Shown: positions 1-10,900 of the stretch, one piece after another
How positions within the stretch are numbered: the stretch's first letter is position 1
Layout: every line of letters begins with the position of its first letter
Origin: Symsagittifera roscoffensis
Taxonomy: Eukaryota > Xenacoelomorpha > Acoela > Convolutidae
DNA length: 64,000 nt
Direction: 5' to 3'
Assembly: GCF_963678635.1 (NCBI RefSeq)
Contig: NC_087066.1
Coordinates: 41,187,223 to 41,251,222 of the forward strand
Made by a program: the position numbers and the translations under genes
Notes under the pieces: model-generated
The model's database searches: none
Told to the model about the DNA's origin: nothing
Seen by the model: only the letters and a program-made list of their open reading frames with translations

Positions 1-372
1 CATAAGCTGTCAGTCATTTACTCTTAATTCTCCAAAATCTTGAAACAAAAAACTTCCAATCTACAAGCATGAAAATAGGTAGAAGGTTAGACATCAGTTT
101 CATGTCGGACAAGCACTCAAACTTTGCACAATCGCAGCATGTTTTAATTGCCCAATGTAATTGTTTTTCAAGTGAAAATATCAAACTTGAAGAAAAATCA
201 CTTGTGAGAATAGCTTGCTAGTGTAGATGACTAGTAAAAATTGCGTTCAAATCAGTCCACTTGCTTCAAATTACAGTTGCTGTTAATCTGAATCTCAGGT
301 TGATTAAGCTACCAACCAAAGTAACTTGATTATGTTCATTCAGTCTATGATTTTTTATTCAAAAAAAAATAG
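1..372 (+). other. Probable intron or upstream noncoding DNA before the terminal exon
   Basis: No sustained reading frame is visible. The stretch ends in an A-rich run followed by TAG at 370-372, which reads like a splice acceptor directly before the open frame that follows. Positions 245-276 match exon positions 743-774 in 30 of 32 bases, so a scrap of the exon lies in this noncoding DNA. No branch point or upstream exon could be assigned. Confidence 0.4.
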
Positions 373-1094
373 GGCTAGCTTTGAGTGGAGGAGGCATTCT
401 GTATGTCTATTCTCGCAAAGATGAAGTGCGGACAGTGAGTGTGGTTGATAAAGAAAGTGGAAGAGTGGTGAGGACTTTGGATACTTCGAAAGCAGACAAT
501 AAGTCTTCTTGGACCATTCACGCTGATGGAAATGTGTTACTGCTGGTAGAGTGGACAAGTCTGGCGGTGAGTCAATACAAATGTGTGCATGTGTACGAAA
601 ATGAAGTTCACAAAAGAACTCTTCAGCTTCTAATTCGCTGCAATAACTCAACAGTTTTGTGCGGAAGAGGCTATTTGTTACTGCACACACATAAAACCAC
701 ACTGGCAATAGTCGATCTCAACCAGTCTGGATCGAACACCGAGTTCAAATCAGTCCAGTTGCTTCAAATGACAGACATTTATTCACTAGTGTGGATAGCG
801 AGAGGAGATGATCAAAGTGGAGAAGGTTATCTTTTTGCAACAGAAATGAAAGATGATGCATACAATTCTCATGTGTATGAATTAAATTTAAAGAATGCTG
901 GGAATGGTGACAAACTGACACCACTGCAGATCCCATTCATGAACAGTTACGGCTCTAGAAACGTTTACTTCAGATGCACAAGGGGAACAGATGCTATTTT
1001 ATGCAGAGATTTGTGCGGCAAAAAAACGTCCGAGTACAAGAAATGGGTAGTTCCAGTGAATATTTTGAAACTGGAGAAGACCATCAACCAATGA
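373..1094 (+). CDS. Terminal exon of a host protein-coding gene, function unknown
   Basis: An open frame of about 240 codons runs from the acceptor-like TAG at 370-372 to a TGA stop at 1092-1094. No ATG lies at its beginning; the frame reads GLALSGGGILYVYSRKDE at the start, so this is better read as a 3' exon than as a complete gene. The protein alternates short hydrophobic beta-like stretches (GGILYVYS, TIHADGNVLLLVEW, GRGYLLLHTH, IYSLVWIARGDD, SHVYELNLK, KKWVVPVNILKLE) with polar turns, which suggests a beta-propeller or other all-beta repeat fold, but no family motif is recognised. There is no membrane segment or signal peptide in this exon. It is the only sequence in the window with convincing host-gene character (mixed codon use and composition unlike the AT-rich repeats around it). 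A processed fragment or a pseudogene remains possible. Confidence 0.55.
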
Positions 1095-1229
1095 AAACAG
1101 TCAGGAAAATCCATATCTGCTGGCAACACGTTGAAATGTACCTTTTTTACCTATATTATCTTTCAGAAGGACCTCTCAGATTGTCAAATCCATTTTATAA
1201 TGTTCTTAAATGACTTCAAACTTAGATGC

Positions 1230-2216
1230 ATTGTAAATACAAATGAACAACGTAATTACTCGAAATCCCGCTACGATTTTTCATGGATAATAATTGATTA
1301 TAAAGAATTTTCATGGTCTGCCTCCATAAATTTCAAAAATAATCGATCATAATGGATTAATAATCATTAAAAGAACAAAAAAGTAGAAATCAGTTTAATC
1401 CTTCATAATCTATTATAATGAATAATAATGGATTATCATGGATTATAATTGATTATAATAGGTTATAAGAAAATATAACAGATTATAATAGATGTTTATG
1501 AGTATGAGCTTGAATTTTCCAAAACCTTGAAATCAAATATTCAAAACTTGAACAAATTATGGTTTACATTTGGCTACCGCTAAAAGTCTTATCGCTTTTT
1601 ACTTCTACTTTTCGTTTTTCGTTAGGTGGGAGGTTTTAGGTGGCTAGTTGGAGGCAGCAGGTGGAGGGTTAGAGGTGTGGTGGAGTAGGTGGGGGGTGAG
1701 GGTTTGTGGGGTGGCAGGCATAAGTGGGGGGGTGTAGGTCTGCGGATAAATGTCTGGGGTGGGTGGGTGTAAATTTTTCGGTATTAAAATTGAGAAAACC
1801 TCAGCTGAAAATGTGAGGGATATCGTTTCGCAAATTTTAACTAAATGTGAGTTGGTTTAGAAATTGAGCAGGACTTGAATAAAACAAAAAATGCTGCTAG
1901 TTTTGCTAAAATTTGAAAAAGTTATAAAGATTATAATCCATTATAGTAGATTTTTAATGGAAGATAATCGATATAATTTTTCTTAAAATAGTCCATTGTT
2001 TTTAGAAAAATTATTTCGATTATCTTCCATAATAATGGATTATAATCAACTGTGTGGTTTCAACGCGTAAGTATAATCGAATTTGATAGCAACATTTTTG
2101 ACCAGAAAATCCGATTTTAATTGATTATTATCCATGGAACCTCGTGGAGCGACAATTTGTAACATGTAAGCGCAGCGGAGCGAAGCAGAGCGAGCGTATT
2201 CTACTTGCCGCTGCCT
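1230..2216. repeat. AT-rich palindromic repeat region, MITE-like
   Basis: The motif GATTATAAT and its complement recur many times between about 1270 and 1500 and again between about 1919 and 2130. Positions 1929-1984 and 2004-2047 form an inverted repeat of roughly 45-55 bp with a short loop. The sequence CATGGATAATAA near 1281 faces its complement near 2125, so the block may be a foldback element about 0.85 kb long. Between the two AT-rich parts lies a G-rich tract (1622-1760). A short run of GCGAGC-like units sits at 2170-2197. No coding potential is seen. Confidence 0.45.
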
Positions 2217-2572
2217 TGTTTTTCCGACTTTCGTCACGAAAGTAAGGGAATCTTTGTGCCCGTGTCGGGGAGATGATTATCACAAAATTGTTTTTTTATT
2301 TATCACAGTTAACTTTTTATGTTATTATTGCTTCATAAACCTTAAAACGCTGTCGGAACATTCAGGGCTTCGCTTTGAGTGTTTATATGGCATGTGGGGG
2401 GATGGTGATTACAAAAAATAACGTGTGTGGGGATGATTTTCACAAAAATCTCAAACTGTAGAGAAAAAAATTCATTTTATTTATTAAATTTATTTAAAAT
2501 GTTTTTACTGCTCCATAAACCTCAAAAGGCAGTCGGAACAATCAGGGCTTCGACCTGATACGAGCAGTCTTG
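2217..2572 (+). mobile_element. HLE copy 1 (Helentron-like, non-autonomous, internally deleted)
   Basis: The 5' end shows the family hairpin: TTTCCG, then arms ACTTTCG and CGAAAGT around a 3-base loop. The 3' end shows AGTCGGAACA, an imperfect CAGGGCTTCGACCTG stem-loop and the conserved tail ATACGAGCAGTCTTG. About 180 bp of the usual body are missing. A second, partial 3' end (GTCGGAACATTCAGGGCTTC, 2352-2371) is embedded, so this copy is a mosaic. It encodes nothing. Confidence 0.65.
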
Positions 2573-2769
2573 TCACGAATTGTTGCTTGTTACGAATGGC
2601 GTCGATGTAGTGCACTATTGGAACGGAACTCTGGATCGACTTTTCTCTGAAGTCAGCAATCTGGTTATCTTTGCCAGCAGCCGAGAGCTGCAAAGTTAGA
2701 TAGTTTTTTTTAGATACTCAGTATGATGTAGTTATAAACCAAACTTATTGATGGATCAAAAATTTGGCC
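2573..2769. other. Noncoding spacer
   Basis: AT-rich DNA between HLE copy 1 and the GC-rich patch. A short minus-strand open frame overlaps the HLE 3' end (2505-2693), but it is created by the repeat and has no recognisable protein features. Confidence 0.3.
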
Positions 2770-3010
2770 TTTTAATTGACTATTTTTCGACCACCGTGAC
2801 TAATTGTTCGACCACGGCGACTAACTTTCCTTCGGTCGCGCCGGTCGCGGTTAACTATCTGTCGGTCGCGTCGGTCGCGGACACAATGCCTCGGTCCGCG
2901 AAGTCTGGAAATACCAAAGTTTAGTCGCGGCGATCTGAAAACATCCAATTTGGGTCGCGAAAGTCTGGAAATAACAAAATATGGTCACGACCGTCTGATC
3001 ATAAACCCAT
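2770..3010. repeat. GC-rich low-complexity patch with GGTCGCG motifs
   Basis: GGTCGCG or close variants recur irregularly, against an AT-rich background. Two neighbouring subunits (from about 2893 and from about 2952) both read GCGAA, AGTCTGGAAATA and CAAA in order, giving a degenerate period of about 58 bp. It looks like a decayed minisatellite. No gene is seen. Confidence 0.4.
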
Positions 3011-3335
3011 AATCTCGACCCGGGAAAAACTATTTGAAATCACCACTGAGTTCTTCACTTCAAAATTTCGAACGTTTTAACCTTTAGATAAACAACATGA
3101 GAAAACACCTGTGAAGTAACATTTTCGAACAATTACTTAGAAATGCATATAATTACCAGTTTTTACCTAAAACTAAAATTAGAAAATCGTGCTAAAACTA
3201 ATGAAAAGCAAAAATCAATGTGAATTTTCTTAAGCAAAAAATGAAGTTTAGAAATTGAAAATTTGATTGCGTTTAATCAGTAGTTCTAGACTGTTCCTGG
3301 AAAATCAAAAACAAAAAGTCTAGCATTATACGTAC

Positions 3336-3700
3336 TGGAACCAGTTTGAAACTACTTACTTCAATTATATTTGAAAAACTACATTGTAAAATGTTTATAA
3401 CTAACCAATCATAATTCATGAGTAAATCCTACTTCATTTTTATCAATTTGAAACCCTGGTGGTTCAGAGAATTTGGAATAAAAAACAAAATCAGATACTT
3501 CTTTTCTCTAATTTCGCAATAAACCAAATATCGCTAGACCTATTGAGACCTATCGCTAGGAAATAAAAGAGTAAGGTTGGAATTCGTATTAGACTAAGGA
3601 GTTGCACGAACCTATCCGACCGAAAATAGCTAGCGTGAAGAACAGACGGTGTACTATATCCGACCTCACTCTGTGAGAAGGCCACTCGGACCTAAACTCA
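3336..3700 (+). repeat. LTR of a plus-strand gypsy-type element
   Basis: The 365-bp segment starts TGGAACCAG and ends CTAAACTCA, so it has the TG...CA ends of an LTR. It is related, in reverse complement, to the two LTRs of the large element (5496-5724 and 37786-38164); for example the stretch from CTATTGAGA through GACGGTGTAC is shared with substitutions. Divergence is clearly greater than between the two LTRs of the large element. A primer-binding-like site follows directly, so this is a 5' LTR read on the plus strand. Confidence 0.65.
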
Positions 3701-3702
3701 TC

Positions 3703-3712
3703 TTGTGCGAAC
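3703..3712 (+). promoter_or_regulatory. Degenerate primer-binding site
   Basis: TTGTGCGAAC begins two bases after the LTR end. The large element has TGGTGCGACC with the same two-base TC spacing, and the following bases (GAGTCTCAAGCAG against AAGTCTCGAACAAG) also align. The match to a tRNA 3' end is therefore decayed but in the right place. Confidence 0.5.
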
Positions 3713-5495
3713 AACGAGTCTCAAGCAGAAAAAGTACGGATTTAGTTTCAAAAAAAAAAATTACTTATCTCTAGGTCTCAATTAGTCTTAAATCTCTGTC
3801 ACAAAATGACGAACACAATCAGAAACCGAAAGCAAAAGCAATCAGAAAACATGACAGACAATTGACAAATAAAATTTTTTGTTCAGTAAATCTTAATGCT
3901 TCTATATTAGCTTCATCAAATTGAACCTTAAGTTTGAACAAACCTAGCCTCATAAATAGAAGTAAAACACTAAAAAACTGACGGTAATAAATCTACCATT
4001 TAGACGTCAACAAATATCGCTCTACCTCAAAACTTCAAATCTGCAGTAAATTTTCTTTCTTTTTTTCAACATAAAAAATTGGTACTAAACAAACAAAAAA
4101 CAAAAAAGAAAGCAAGTTTTATTTTTAAATTTCATTGGCAGTTAGCGATCCTTGTTAATTCTCTTCTTCACTTTTACCTCTTTTATCTAAAACATTCAAT
4201 ACAAATTCTAATAAACTCATCAATAAAAGATCATCAAAGCCTCTTTTTGGAATTTTAACTCTGGAAGACCATAAAACCCTCTAAACATTAAGATCATCAT
4301 TAATTTTCATACCTTTCAAAACACCCAGGACTAACTGGCAATTTGTTACATCGTAAACTCGCCATCCAAATTGAGCTAAACAGTAAAGAATCTCAGTTAC
4401 TCGTCTTTCATTATCCCCTTACTTCTTGTTTGACCCAAGCTTGAAACAATCCTTAATTTTAGTTGTCTCTAAAATAGTAGCTATAGATCTTGTGTTCCAA
4501 TTAAACGTTAACCCTGTGAATTGATATAACTATTCTCCAACCATCGATCTCAAATCGATCCTCTTTTTAAGGAAAACACTGTTTAAATGCCGAGAACGAC
4601 ACTCTTTTGAGAGCGGTATACATCATTCAATAGAATTGATCTCCTTTCTGCAACCCGTTACTACACGACGCACATACCAACCGAGGATTTGATATAAGTG
4701 TCACAAAATAATTAAGAACAAACAGTTTAAGAAACTACAGAAAATAACAACCGAATTTTGCGTCAGTTTATCATATTAACGTTTATGTTATCATCAAAAA
4801 AAGGAAATAAACAAACAATAGTTATCCACAATTGTCTAATTCAAAACTGCCGATACGAGCTCGTAGCAACACCACATCAACAAAAAGTAGATTACTTTAA
4901 GTAAAAAAACACGTGAGAAAATTTAGAGAAAACACCTTTTTCTGACTCCGATACAACAACAATAACATCATCTCTAATAAGTTAAAAAGAACAGAAAAAC
5001 TCCTAAAACGAAAAACCAGTCCAAACAAATAGCTGGAATCAACCCATAAGACACATTGAACACTACACCTAAACAGTATAACCACTTCACAAAAAAAGAC
5101 TCAAGAAAACGACAAAAATTTGAGCATTATATTGTCCTAGATTTTTTACAATTTCAGATAGTGATTCATCAAAATGACAAGTAATATTTTATCACCATCT
5201 CATAAAAAAACTTATTTCGCAATGGTTATAGTCAATGCAAGTATAGATTTCCTGATGTAAAAATGAAGAGGCAGATACTTGACCACTACTTACCAATCTT
5301 ATTCAAAAAACCTCAAAAAATGGAATACTCACGATTCAAATCCTATCTCCAGGGCTAAATAGGTGTACTCCAACGCAAAAAAAAATTAAGCAAAAACAGA
5401 TGACTAAGAGATTAGATTTCAATAGTTTTAAAAGAAATAACTTAAAATAAACAACAAAATTAAAAATTTAAAAAGTTCTTAAGCAAACTCATATT
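3713..5495 (+). other. Decayed interior of the plus-strand LTR element, or host DNA
   Basis: The first 30 bases resemble the leader of the large element. After that no gag, pol or env motif could be read in any frame and no open frame longer than about 60 codons looks meaningful. The stretch is AT-rich and ends exactly where the minus-strand 3' LTR begins. It may be a truncated element joined to the large one or flanking host DNA. Confidence 0.35.
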
Positions 5496-5724
5496 CGAGT
5501 TGGAATGGATGTCTAACTCATAGTAATTTCAGATAGGGTACACCGTCTGCTCGTCACGCTATCTTGTTTTCGGCCGGATAGATTCTTGTAACTTCTTAGT
5601 CTAATACCGATCTTAATCTTACTCTTTTATCTCTGAGTCTCAATAGATATAGAGCATACTGTTTTTGTAGGAATAAAATATCTAAGTTATAATCAATAAA
5701 TAATATAGTTTGGATCTGGTTCCA
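5496..5724 (-). repeat. 3' LTR of the large retroelement (shortened)
   Basis: On the plus strand it runs from CGAGTTGGAATGG to GGATCTGGTTCCA, the same ends as the right LTR except that the terminal TG (plus-strand view) is now CG. About 150 bp present in the right LTR between GGTTTTGT and GATAAAATATC are missing or were never present. The inner edge touches GAATGGG on the minus strand, a short purine-rich tract suitable for plus-strand priming. Confidence 0.75.
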
Positions 5725-7289
5725 CCCATTCGGGGTTTACAGAGTTTTTATTCTTTTGACTTCTTTCTGTAATGGAGGATGGATGATGATCGTTTGTATT
5801 TCGCGAGCATCATTTTTATTCCGTTCTCGGAGGAGAAAACTCATGGAAGCTGGAATCGTAGATGTTATTCTGTCATTCAACAATGACTGTGACCGCCAAC
5901 AAAATCAATCTGATTTCCAAATGGTTTGTTATGATCGTTTGTTCTTGTTCGGCGGAGAACTGTGTTTCGATCTTGTTTGGGAATGGCGTGAAGCTCGAGT
6001 TTGGAGGTAATGCCTTGTAACCCGGATCTGTACGCATTGAACATCGAGGTGGTCATTGGTCTTATTCAATAAAGTCTTTTGCTGCGATGTCAAGTCGTAC
6101 TTTAAATCATTTGAGTTGTGATTGTGGGCGGCATATCGGTTGTGTTTAGCCATTCTGTGGATTGAGTGTGATGCGGTAGTCTTAGTTTCTTGATGCTCGT
6201 TTTCGTGATTGTGTATGATCTATATTACTGCATTATATAATTTTAATGTCTTTAGTTATGATTTTTTATTAGTTTTTATCACAAAAGATTTTAATTTAGT
6301 TCTGTTATTTTTAAAGAGTTACTCACACTTGATTAGCTCTTGTCAAAAATAAGGAGTGGGTCGCAAAGCGTGGTTCCTAGCACGGTGGGTTAGGCCGGCT
6401 ATAAATCATGCTCAGGACGTCCTCTTCTGGTGGTCTGGTGGGTTAGGCCAGGAGTGAGGGTATGATTTCATGCTGGTTGTTTGTGGGGTCCTGTTTTGTG
6501 TTAACCTTTTATGTTGTGTTTGTTACTGGTTTTGTCCTTTTGTTGTTTTGGTTGTGTCCTTTTCTTAAAAATGAAATAGTTTGGTTTGGGTTTGTCTTTC
6601 GACTTTTAGGTATTTTAGTCTTTCTTTTTTAGACTTGTCAATAGTCTTCAAAAAAACAAATTATCTAGTTCTTTAAGCTAGTTTAATCCGGTTTGGGTAC
6701 CGTGGGTTTTCTTTTCTTAGTCATGCTGTTAGTTTGTGGTACATGGTGTTTAGTAAGCTGCGTTGGTTAGTTTGGAGTATTATATAATTCCTTTCCAACC
6801 GGGTTAAAAGAAAGTTTGAAACTTGTTATTTCTTGTTTGAGTTGTTGTTAGTGAAAGTTAAAACTGGAAATCATTATTTTAAACAAATTGTCGTGGGCGA
6901 ACTGTGCAATTATGGATAGATTTTGTGAGCAAGTGAAACATCTTTCAAAAAGTTAGTACTGCTTGCATTTGTATAAATTTACTACTGAAAATTTTAAATT
7001 TACTGCTTTGTGGGGATTGAAATTATTAATTTTTTTTTCAGTGTATTTAGATTTACTCTATTGGGTAAATGAATTTATATTTGATTTTATTACTGTGGGT
7101 AAGAAATTTCACTGCATCATTCATTGCAGTTTGTTAATAGAAGTTTATAAATTATGAAAAAATTTGTAATTTTTATTTGGTTTTTCTGTTTTTAGTTGAT
7201 CGTGATCTAAAGACTAAAGAAAAAGAAAAAAACATTTAATAAAGAATGGTCAGTTTTACTTCGAATTGGTTAAATTTTTTTAAAATTAA
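5725..7289 (-). other. Noncoding region between the env-side genes and the 3' LTR
   Basis: No reading frame here is convincing in either direction. A 13-bp motif GGTGGGTTAGGCC occurs at 6384-6396 and 6437-6449. The minus-strand bases just before the LTR (CCCCGAATGGG) could be the polypurine tract. A weak minus-strand frame at 5929-6153 is rich in His, Asn and Gln and is not recognised. Confidence 0.35.
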
Positions 7290-7595
7290 TTAATTCATAC
7301 TTACTAAATCATCGGGAAAGAATCCATGAGGGAAAATATCTTGTATAACATCTGATGTGGTTAGTAGCTTTGCTAACATGCGAAAGATGTTTTTAGTATG
7401 AAGTAGTGGCCAAAGCAATTGCAGTGCCCTAATGGTCTTTAGTTCTTCAATGCCAATAGAAATTTCATAGGGATTGTTCTGAATAATGTTAAAAAGCTTG
7501 TGGTTATATTTAGTATTGTGGATAAATTCTAAAATTGAAACTTCGACCGGTTGTATGTATTCATGCGGGACAATTAGTGGTCGGGATTTTTCCAC
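7290..7595 (-). CDS. Unknown reading frame downstream of env (second of two)
   Basis: A 101-codon open frame with a reasonable amphipathic pattern (residues 16-50 and 54-80 look helical). It contains no cysteines, no membrane segment and no motif that I recognise. It lies on the same strand as the retroelement genes, between the env-like gene and the 3' LTR, and 160 bp beyond the frame at 7758-8300. The two may be pieces of one broken gene. It could be an accessory gene of the element or captured host sequence. Confidence 0.3.
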   Translation of the reverse strand: MEKSRPLIVPHEYIQPVEVSILEFIHNTKYNHKLFNIIQNNPYEISIGIEELKTIRALQLLWPLLHTKNIFRMLAKLLTTSDVIQDIFPHGFFPDDLVSMN

Positions 7596-7757
7596 ATTGA
7601 AAGTCTTGGTTAGGAAACAGAATATATATATCTGGTTTATGGGATCATAGTTGCGAAGGATGCCTTGAAAGTTAGTATTTTTAATGCAATATGTAAAGTT
7701 AGGAAAAAACGGTGATGTGTATTTGGAGTTAATAAATTGATATCGATGATGGGGTTG

Positions 7758-8300
7758 TCATGATGGTGTATGTAAGTCAAAGTGATTTTGCATGAATTTA
7801 TAATAGGTGTAAAAATGTGTATGTTTAGTACGTAACATGATGTCGCGTGAACAGTGCAAATCTCGTTTTTTGGGAGTAAGAAATTGGATGGTTAGTGAGA
7901 AGATTTCAAATTTTTCGTAAAATGATTCATATGCTTGAATGTCAATAAGTGCTTCTGAAATGATGTGATCATGTTTTTTATCTATTGAACTGAGTGTGAA
8001 AATGTAAGGTGTTCGGATGAAAAAATTTTCGTTTAGTTGCGGGTTAGCAAACTTGTCGTCATCGAGGAATTGATCTTGGTTAGGTCGGATGATATTATGA
8101 TCATAGTGCTTGATGGAATAATCGTTAGCTCGGGGTGCGGTGAACATTTTTAATAGCTTTTTGTATCCTACGTGCGTAAATTGTCGAAGTGGTAGTGCTG
8201 TAGTTAGTCTGAATAGGTCATTTTTATTTCTTTCTTTTTCTTGCGGAGTGTTAATGAGTGGTAAGCAAAGTGGGTTTGAGAGTGACAATATGATGTCCAA
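7758..8300 (-). CDS. Unknown reading frame downstream of env (first of two)
   Basis: A 180-codon open frame, among the longest in the element after RT and gag. It begins MDIILSLSNPLCLPLINT and continues with charged helical stretches (NTPQEKERNKNDLF, RQFTHVGYKKLLKMF) and an aromatic C-terminal part. No signal peptide, zinc-binding pattern or enzyme motif is recognised. The frame can be followed upstream, with stops, to about 8640, so the original gene was longer. It is on the element strand, just after the env-like gene, where some retroelements hold extra genes. Function is not inferred. Confidence 0.35.
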   Translation of the reverse strand: MDIILSLSNPLCLPLINTPQEKERNKNDLFRLTTALPLRQFTHVGYKKLLKMFTAPRANDYSIKHYDHNIIRPNQDQFLDDDKFANPQLNENFFIRTPYIFTLSSIDKKHDHIISEALIDIQAYESFYEKFEIFSLTIQFLTPKKRDLHCSRDIMLRTKHTHFYTYYKFMQNHFDLHTPS

Positions 8301-8906
8301 TGGAGTGTGAAGATTAATACATGCTCATCGACATATTGGGATTTTTCAGTGTGAGGGTCGGAGTGAGTATATGTGTATTGAGGGAAGAAGGGTAAAGATA
8401 ATTAATTGGAGAATTTTGGCAGTATTTGTGTGGTCAGGTTGGTTTATGTAGTCTCGGGCTATTCCGGGTTTGGAGGGAAACGGGTGATTGGGAATTTTTT
8501 TTCTAAAGTTTCGTTGTACTAGAGCATTTCTAAAATTTCGTGGTACTAATGATAATGGGTGATTATGATTTAGACTTGGTAATTGTGGTGCTGTGGGTGA
8601 TGCGTTTGTGTTGTGTTGTGATTCGTCATACGTTTTTTGTGTAGTTGATTTTTTTGTATTATTTCATTTTACTTGTTCATCTAAAACTATTTTACTATAA
8701 TACTATAATGTATACGTGCTACGCTTTCAATAGAGAGAAAAGAAATCCGATAAAATTAAACATTGCGTATAATATAGTCAATCTTTGTAAGATGTAATAG
8801 GGCCATCCTAGAAAAGTAATAGGGCAAAAAGTTCGTTTTTCTGATTTACAAAACTAAAATTATTGATTGGTGATATATCCTGCGGTCGATATTTTTTGCC
8901 ATATAA
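8301..8906 (-). other. Broken coding region between env and the downstream frame
   Basis: Short in-frame pieces continue the downstream frame, interrupted by stops near 8330-8400. A 27-bp tandem repeat (CTAAAGTTTCGTTGTACTA at 8503 and CTAAAATTTCGTGGTACTA at 8530) would encode a 9-residue repeat containing RNFR. Beyond about 8640 the DNA is AT-rich without visible genes. Confidence 0.3.
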
Positions 8907-9185
8907 TTAAATGTAATCTTTAATATCTTCAAAATGTCCACTGTAATCTTGTGCGTAAATATCTGACAATCCTGCTGTTTCTGCAACATTACGTAAATTC
9001 TGATCTATTGTTTGTCGTTGTATTGCGTCCATTTTTGTGAGTGATTCCTGAACATGTTGTGTACGAATGTGGTGTTGTTTTTCTGATTTAGAGTAGATGC
9101 CGATCGATTGTAAATCGATATTCGGGTTGCGGGCAAAAGCTCTAATACTTTCAGGTGAAAACTTTGTAATGGTTGCATTTGTGTT

Positions 9186-9249
<64 letters not shown>

Positions 9250-10900
9250 AGTAGATAGTATTTGTCTTCGTCGGCGTTTAGTTGTAAAACAGTTATCAAC
9301 AAAATGTACTTTTTTTTGTAGAATATTCGGATTCTTCTATAACATCGTTTATCTTCAAAAACATACAAAGGTGATACTTTGGTACAAGTGTAATACCATA
9401 AAATGTTTCTTTCATAATCAAAGAAGTTTGATCTATTTCCAGATAATAAATATCCTGCATATGGTATTTTTAGAACAGCTAGCGCGAGTGATTGTAGAAT
9501 CTGCGTTCTTTCGAGTTCACATAATTGGTGTAGTGTTTTTAGTTCTGATAGTGACTTTTTTTGAAACATTCTACTTATCGTGTAATCTAATTTCATGTCT
9601 AAGTGTATGTCATAATGGATTGCGCCAAAATATGTGTTGTTCATGAGTGATAGTTCTTGCAAACGTGTACTTTTTGTATCTTGCTGTTTTAATTTTCCAC
9701 CAGTTCTTCCTGCTTTCTTTTGAAGTTTTACTGAAACGTATGAGTTCTCATCTGTATATGAGTGAGATGTAGCCATTTGGTGTATGATTAGTTAACCTGT
9801 AGTCATCTCGAAACCGTTTTCGTATTCGACAAGAAAATCTGACTATTGTGTTTTGTAGAGTGGTTTGTTGTATTTGCATGCAAACTCTGTTTCTGGGTAG
9901 CTTTGAAAACGTGTTAATTTATTCTCTATAATGTGGATGTTTCTAAACTTTTGATTTTTCGTTCTAATTTTGTTATGGTTTACATGCTCAAACGGGATTG
10001 GTTCAATAAATTATTTTCGGTGAAACTTAATCATTCTAGCGTGTATTTTTGCTACTTGAAAAATTGTGCAGTTTTTTTGGGAAACCAAACAATGGTTGCT
10101 TGTGTGCGTGTTGTAGGATCGTAAAATCCTTGGTCGTTTTTGCAAGGGAGTCTGATTCTATGATAAAGTATTTTGTCATCTTTCAAGTCGCGTGTAAGTT
10201 GTACTTTTTCAAGTTGCCTTTTCCAATTAAAAAATATTATTTCTCGGTATCCTTTATTTTTTGTATCTGCTTTGAACTTTGAGGGATTATTTATTCCAAT
10301 GTCTGGTATCCAATTTTTATCATGAAGGTCGTATGTTAATCTTCTATGTGCTCCATGGAAGGGAAATTTTGTATCTAGTCGTATATGACCCTGGTGATTT
10401 TCAAGTTCGGCTTGATGTGCTGAGTCTGGAAAAATTTGAAAGCTTACAAGTTTTCTGTTTGTGCCTTCATTTGGTTTGAGGTTTAGTCTTTTTAGTTAGT
10501 TTTTAAAATCTTCAGGGCTGAGGTGTAATAATCTTTTGATGTTACTTTGGTAGAATGATTTGTGGTCTAATCTGTTTTTATTTCCGTTTGAAACTTGTGA
10601 ACAATGTACTTTCTTTTAGGAAAATGTTGCTGTGAATTCGTATAATGTTAGTGTTGTCGCTCGGGCTTTTGTGTATAACGTAGCTATTACATTTGTGGTT
10701 TCTATAGCTTGTGGTTCGGATTCACATTGTGTTACTTGATTTATAGCATATTTAAGTAATGTTTTTTGTTCGTTTTCTTCACAATCGCAGTGTGTTACTA
10801 ATAAATCCTGAGATCCTTTACGAGGAGAAGGATTTTGATTTGGTTCGGAAAAAATAAAAAAAATAAAGTGTTGACATGTAAATATTTTTAGAAAATACAT
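8907..10900 (-). pseudogene. env: env-like glycoprotein gene of the retroelement, broken
   Basis: This is the envelope-like gene of an invertebrate gypsy-type endogenous retrovirus, in its normal place after integrase. The N-terminal piece (10616-10900, 94 codons) has a hydrophobic signal-like start (residues 2-18) and a cysteine cluster HCDC near residue 37. A middle part (about 10615-9777) is readable only in fragments with stops. The last piece (8907-9776, 289 codons) carries the motif SGNRSNFFDYE, several cysteines, and a later polar region with SPESIRAFARN. Breaks: stops between 10500 and 9800, a one-base frameshift at an A run (about 9308-9317), and a TA microsatellite at 9188-9247 that inserts an Ile-Tyr run. 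The family assignment rests on general resemblance to env-like proteins of animal gypsy elements and was not checked by search. The gene cannot make a working protein as it stands. Confidence 0.6.
9188..9247. repeat. (TA)n microsatellite
   Basis: About 30 uninterrupted TA units lie inside the env-like gene and read as alternating Ile-Tyr on the minus strand. The flanking env frame remains open across it, so the expansion happens to preserve a frame. Confidence 0.95.
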
